Shown here: positions 61,980-64,000 of the stretch, in pieces
How positions within the stretch are numbered: position 1 is the first letter of the stretch
Layout: each line of letters opens with the position of its first letter
NCBI RefSeq assembly: GCF_024205705.1
Contig: NZ_CP073115.1
Span: 1,178,001 to 1,242,000, forward strand
DNA length: 64,000 bases
Reading direction: 5' to 3'
From: Neisseria subflava
Lineage (GTDB): Bacteria; Pseudomonadota; Gammaproteobacteria; Burkholderiales; Neisseriaceae
Notes under the pieces: generated by a model
What the model was told of the DNA's origin: nothing
What the model saw: only the letters and a program-made list of their open reading frames with translations
Database searches by the model: none
Position numbers and translations under genes: made by a program

Positions 61980-64000
61980 CTATGCAAACAAGAGCTTACC
62001 ACCCTCTTCTTTAACATGGATTGTGCTATCAGGTGCATATTTTCCTTTAAGCAATGCTTTTGCCAGCGCATTTTCGATTTCTGACTGGATGGCGCGTTTG
62101 AGCGGACGGGCACCATACACAGGATCAAAACCGGCTTCGGCAATCAGATCCAAGGCAGCATCATCGACTTTCAGATGCAGATGTTGTGCTTCCAAACGTT
62201 TTTCCAAACCTTTAAGCTGGATTTTCGCAATGCTGCGAATATTGGCCTGATCCAAACCATGGAACACGACTACTTCATCAATACGGTTGATCATTTCAGG
62301 ACGGAAATGTTCTTTCACATCCTCCATCACAACTTCTTTCACCGCTTCGTAGTCCTGAGTACCCATTTGTTGGATATGTTGGCTACCGATATTGGAAGTC
62401 ATCACGATAACAGTATTTTTGAAGTCAACAGTTCGACCTTGTCCATCGGTCAAGCGGCCGTCATCCAATACTTGCAGCAAGATATTGAACACGTCTGGAT
62501 GGGCTTTTTCCACTTCATCCAAAAGAATCACGCTGTATGGTTTGCGGCGGACTTGCTCAGTCAGGTAGCCGCCTTCTTCGTAGCCGACATAGCCGGGAGG
62601 CGCACCGATTAAGCGGGCAACAGCATGTTTTTCCATGTATTCGGACATATCGATACGAATCAGATGATCTTCGCTGTCAAACAAGAAGCCTGCTAATGCT
62701 TTACACAATTCGGTCTTACCCACACCGGTCGGGCCTAAGAACAAGAAGCTACCATAAGGTTTATTTGGATCGGCCAAACCGGAACGGCTACGGCGGATAG
62801 CGTCAGACACGGCGCGCACGGCTTCGTCTTGACCAACCACGCGGCGGTGCAATACTTCTTCCATTTTCAACAGCTTGTCGCGTTCGCCTTCCATCATTTT
62901 TGACACGGGGATACCGGTCATGCGGGAAACGATTTCGGCTACTTCATCCGCGCCGACTTCAGTACGGAAAAGTTTGTTTTGTTTTTTGCCGTCGGAGTTG
63001 CTTTCCGCTGCCTGCAACTGTGCACCCAATTTCGGTAACTCGCCGTATTCGAGTTCGGACGCGCGGGCAAAGTCGCCTTGGCGTTTGGCCTGCTCGATTT
63101 TAACTTTGATGTCGTCCATCTGTTTCTTGATGTCGGCAGTGCTGGATGATGCCGCTTTTTCGGCTTTCCAGATTTCATCCAAATCGGCGTATTCTTTTTG
63201 CAGCCCGTCGATTTCTTCGTCTATCAATTCCAGACGTTTTTTGCTGGCATCATCAGTTTCTTTGGCAACGTGCATTTTTTCCATTTTGAGCTGGATAATG
63301 CGACGGTCAAGTTTATCCATTTGCTCAGGTTTGCTGTCCAGCTCCATTTTGATGCGGCTGGCCGCTTCGTCGATCAAATCAATCGCTTTATCAGGCAGGA
63401 AGCGGTCGGTAATATAACGGTCGCTCAACTCTGCTGCAGCAACGATAGCAGGGTCGGTAATATCGATACCGTGGTGGATTTCATAACGCTCTTGCAAACC
63501 GCGCAAAATAGCGATAGTATCTTCCACGCTTGGCTCGCCAACCAATACTTTTTGGAAACGGCGTTCGAGTGCCGCATCTTTTTCGATGTACTGACGGTAT
63601 TCGTCCAAAGTAGTCGCACCGATACAGTGCAATTCGCCGCGCGCCAAAGCCGGTTTCAACATATTGCCCGCATCCATTGCGCCGTCGGTTTTGCCTGCGC
63701 CAACCAAAGTATGGATTTCGTCAATGAAAATCAGAGTGTTGCCGTCATCTTTAGCCAAGTCGTTCAACACGCCTTTCAAGCGTTCTTCAAATTCGCCGCG
63801 ATATTTCGCACCGGCAATCAAAGCTGCCAAGTCCAGAACCAAAAGGCGTTTGTTACGCAGGGATTCAGGCACTTCGCCGTTAACAATACGTTGCGCCAAA
63901 CCTTCAACAATAGCGGTTTTACCCACACCCGGCTCACCAATCAGCACAGGGTTGTTTTTGGTACGGCGTTGCAATACCTGAATTGCACGACGGATTTCAT
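61980..64000 (-). CDS. clpB: ATP-dependent disaggregase ClpB, N-terminus outside the window
   Basis: The frame is open to the window edge; about 673 residues are visible out of the family's usual 855-860. The first visible residues are [20 protein letters not shown], about residue 182 of ClpB, followed by Walker [20 protein letters not shown] long coiled-coil middle domain ([20 protein letters not shown]) distinguishes ClpB from ClpA and ClpC. The second ATPase has [20 protein letters not shown] and [20 protein letters not shown]. It dissolves protein aggregates with DnaK. Confidence 0.95.
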   Translation of the reverse strand, partial: EIRRAIQVLQRRTKNNPVLIGEPGVGKTAIVEGLAQRIVNGEVPESLRNKRLLVLDLAALIAGAKYRGEFEERLKGVLNDLAKDDGNTLIFIDEIHTLVGAGKTDGAMDAGNMLKPALARGELHCIGATTLDEYRQYIEKDAALERRFQKVLVGEPSVEDTIAILRGLQERYEIHHGIDITDPAIVAAAELSDRYITDRFLPDKAIDLIDEAASRIKMELDSKPEQMDKLDRRIIQLKMEKMHVAKETDDASKKRLELIDEEIDGLQKEYADLDEIWKAEKAASSSTADIKKQMDDIKVKIEQAKRQGDFARASELEYGELPKLGAQLQAAESNSDGKKQNKLFRTEVGADEVAEIVSRMTGIPVSKMMEGERDKLLKMEEVLHRRVVGQDEAVRAVSDAIRRSRSGLADPNKPYGSFLFLGPTGVGKTELCKALAGFLFDSEDHLIRIDMSEYMEKHAVARLIGAPPGYVGYEEGGYLTEQVRRKPYSVILLDEVEKAHPDVFNILLQVLDDGRLTDGQGRTVDFKNTVIVMTSNIGSQHIQQMGTQDYEAVKEVVMEDVKEHFRPEMINRIDEVVVFHGLDQANIRSIAKIQLKGLEKRLEAQHLHLKVDDAALDLIAEAGFDPVYGARPLKRAIQSEIENALAKALLKGKYAPDSTIHVKEEGGKLLFA

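Noticed and set aside
1..64000. tRNA and rRNA genes, Correia elements and dRS3 repeats
   Set aside because: I looked for the characteristic tRNA ends, TATAGTGGATTA-type Correia ends and ATTCCC-N8-GGGAAT repeats and saw none by eye; a covariance-model scan would be decisive.

Overview
The window is a chromosomal stretch of a commensal Neisseria. The 12-mer AGGCCGTCTGAA (the AG dialect of the Neisseria DNA uptake sequence, DUS) occurs dozens of times, mostly as inverted pairs that form the terminators between genes. The canonical meningococcal/gonococcal form ATGCCGTCTGAA is rare. A near-perfect amylosucrase gene and the AG-DUS dialect point to the N. subflava/flavescens group or a close relative (inference). 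The window has 64 kb, with no rRNA or tRNA gene seen.

Layout. (1) 1-9.76 kb: right part of a P2-like prophage with contractile tail genes in the order tape measure, U, X, D, V, W, J, I, H (fibre), G (fibre assembly), then a papain-like cysteine hydrolase and a Mu-type com gene overlapping an adenine methyltransferase gene. W carries a frameshift and the methyltransferase a nonsense codon, so the prophage looks defective. It contains exact Eikenella-type and Simonsiella-type uptake words. (2) 9.8-14.8 kb: a graveyard of mobile DNA with an IS5-type transposase fragment, two diverged LysR pseudogene copies in direct orientation, a membrane-protein tail, a perfect 40-bp palindrome, and a very AT-rich gene for a 907-residue superfamily 1 helicase of unknown role. 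The helicase is the best candidate here for an undescribed (possibly defence) system. (3) 14.8-17.5 kb: three genes (SRPBCC protein, exported metallo-beta-lactamase-fold protein, GlxA-type AraC regulator) bracketed by Kingella-type uptake words (AAGCAGCCTGCA), which suggests import from a Kingella-like donor. A decayed AT-rich small gene follows.

(4) 18-31.8 kb: 4,5-DOPA dioxygenase (ygiD); a GbsR/MarR-type regulator with an operator repeated in front of a DoxX-like/DUF2269/SDR cluster; mobA; narQP two-component genes; trmB; ilvA; a D,D-carboxypeptidase homologue lacking its catalytic Ser and Lys; ybiT; and small membrane or secreted proteins. (5) 31.9-39.4 kb: cysTWA sulfate uptake, ung, cca, two small Neisseria proteins, a uracil/xanthine permease, and the SRP RNA gene ffs on the minus strand. 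(6) 39.8-49.3 kb: lactate metabolism, with a giant FAD/Fe-S D-2-hydroxyacid (D-lactate) dehydrogenase convergent with a lutA-lutC-lutB operon, followed by amylosucrase. (7) 49.5-64 kb: a polar amino-acid ABC transporter, a frameshifted yheS (ABC-F), two small exported proteins, ftsK, tig, clpP, a multi-spanning Gcr-family protein and most of clpB (cut by the window edge).

Five reading-frame breaks (gpW, two in the 17.6-18.1 kb gene, two in yheS) all need one extra base in a short homopolymer to be repaired, so raw reads should be checked before calling these genes dead.
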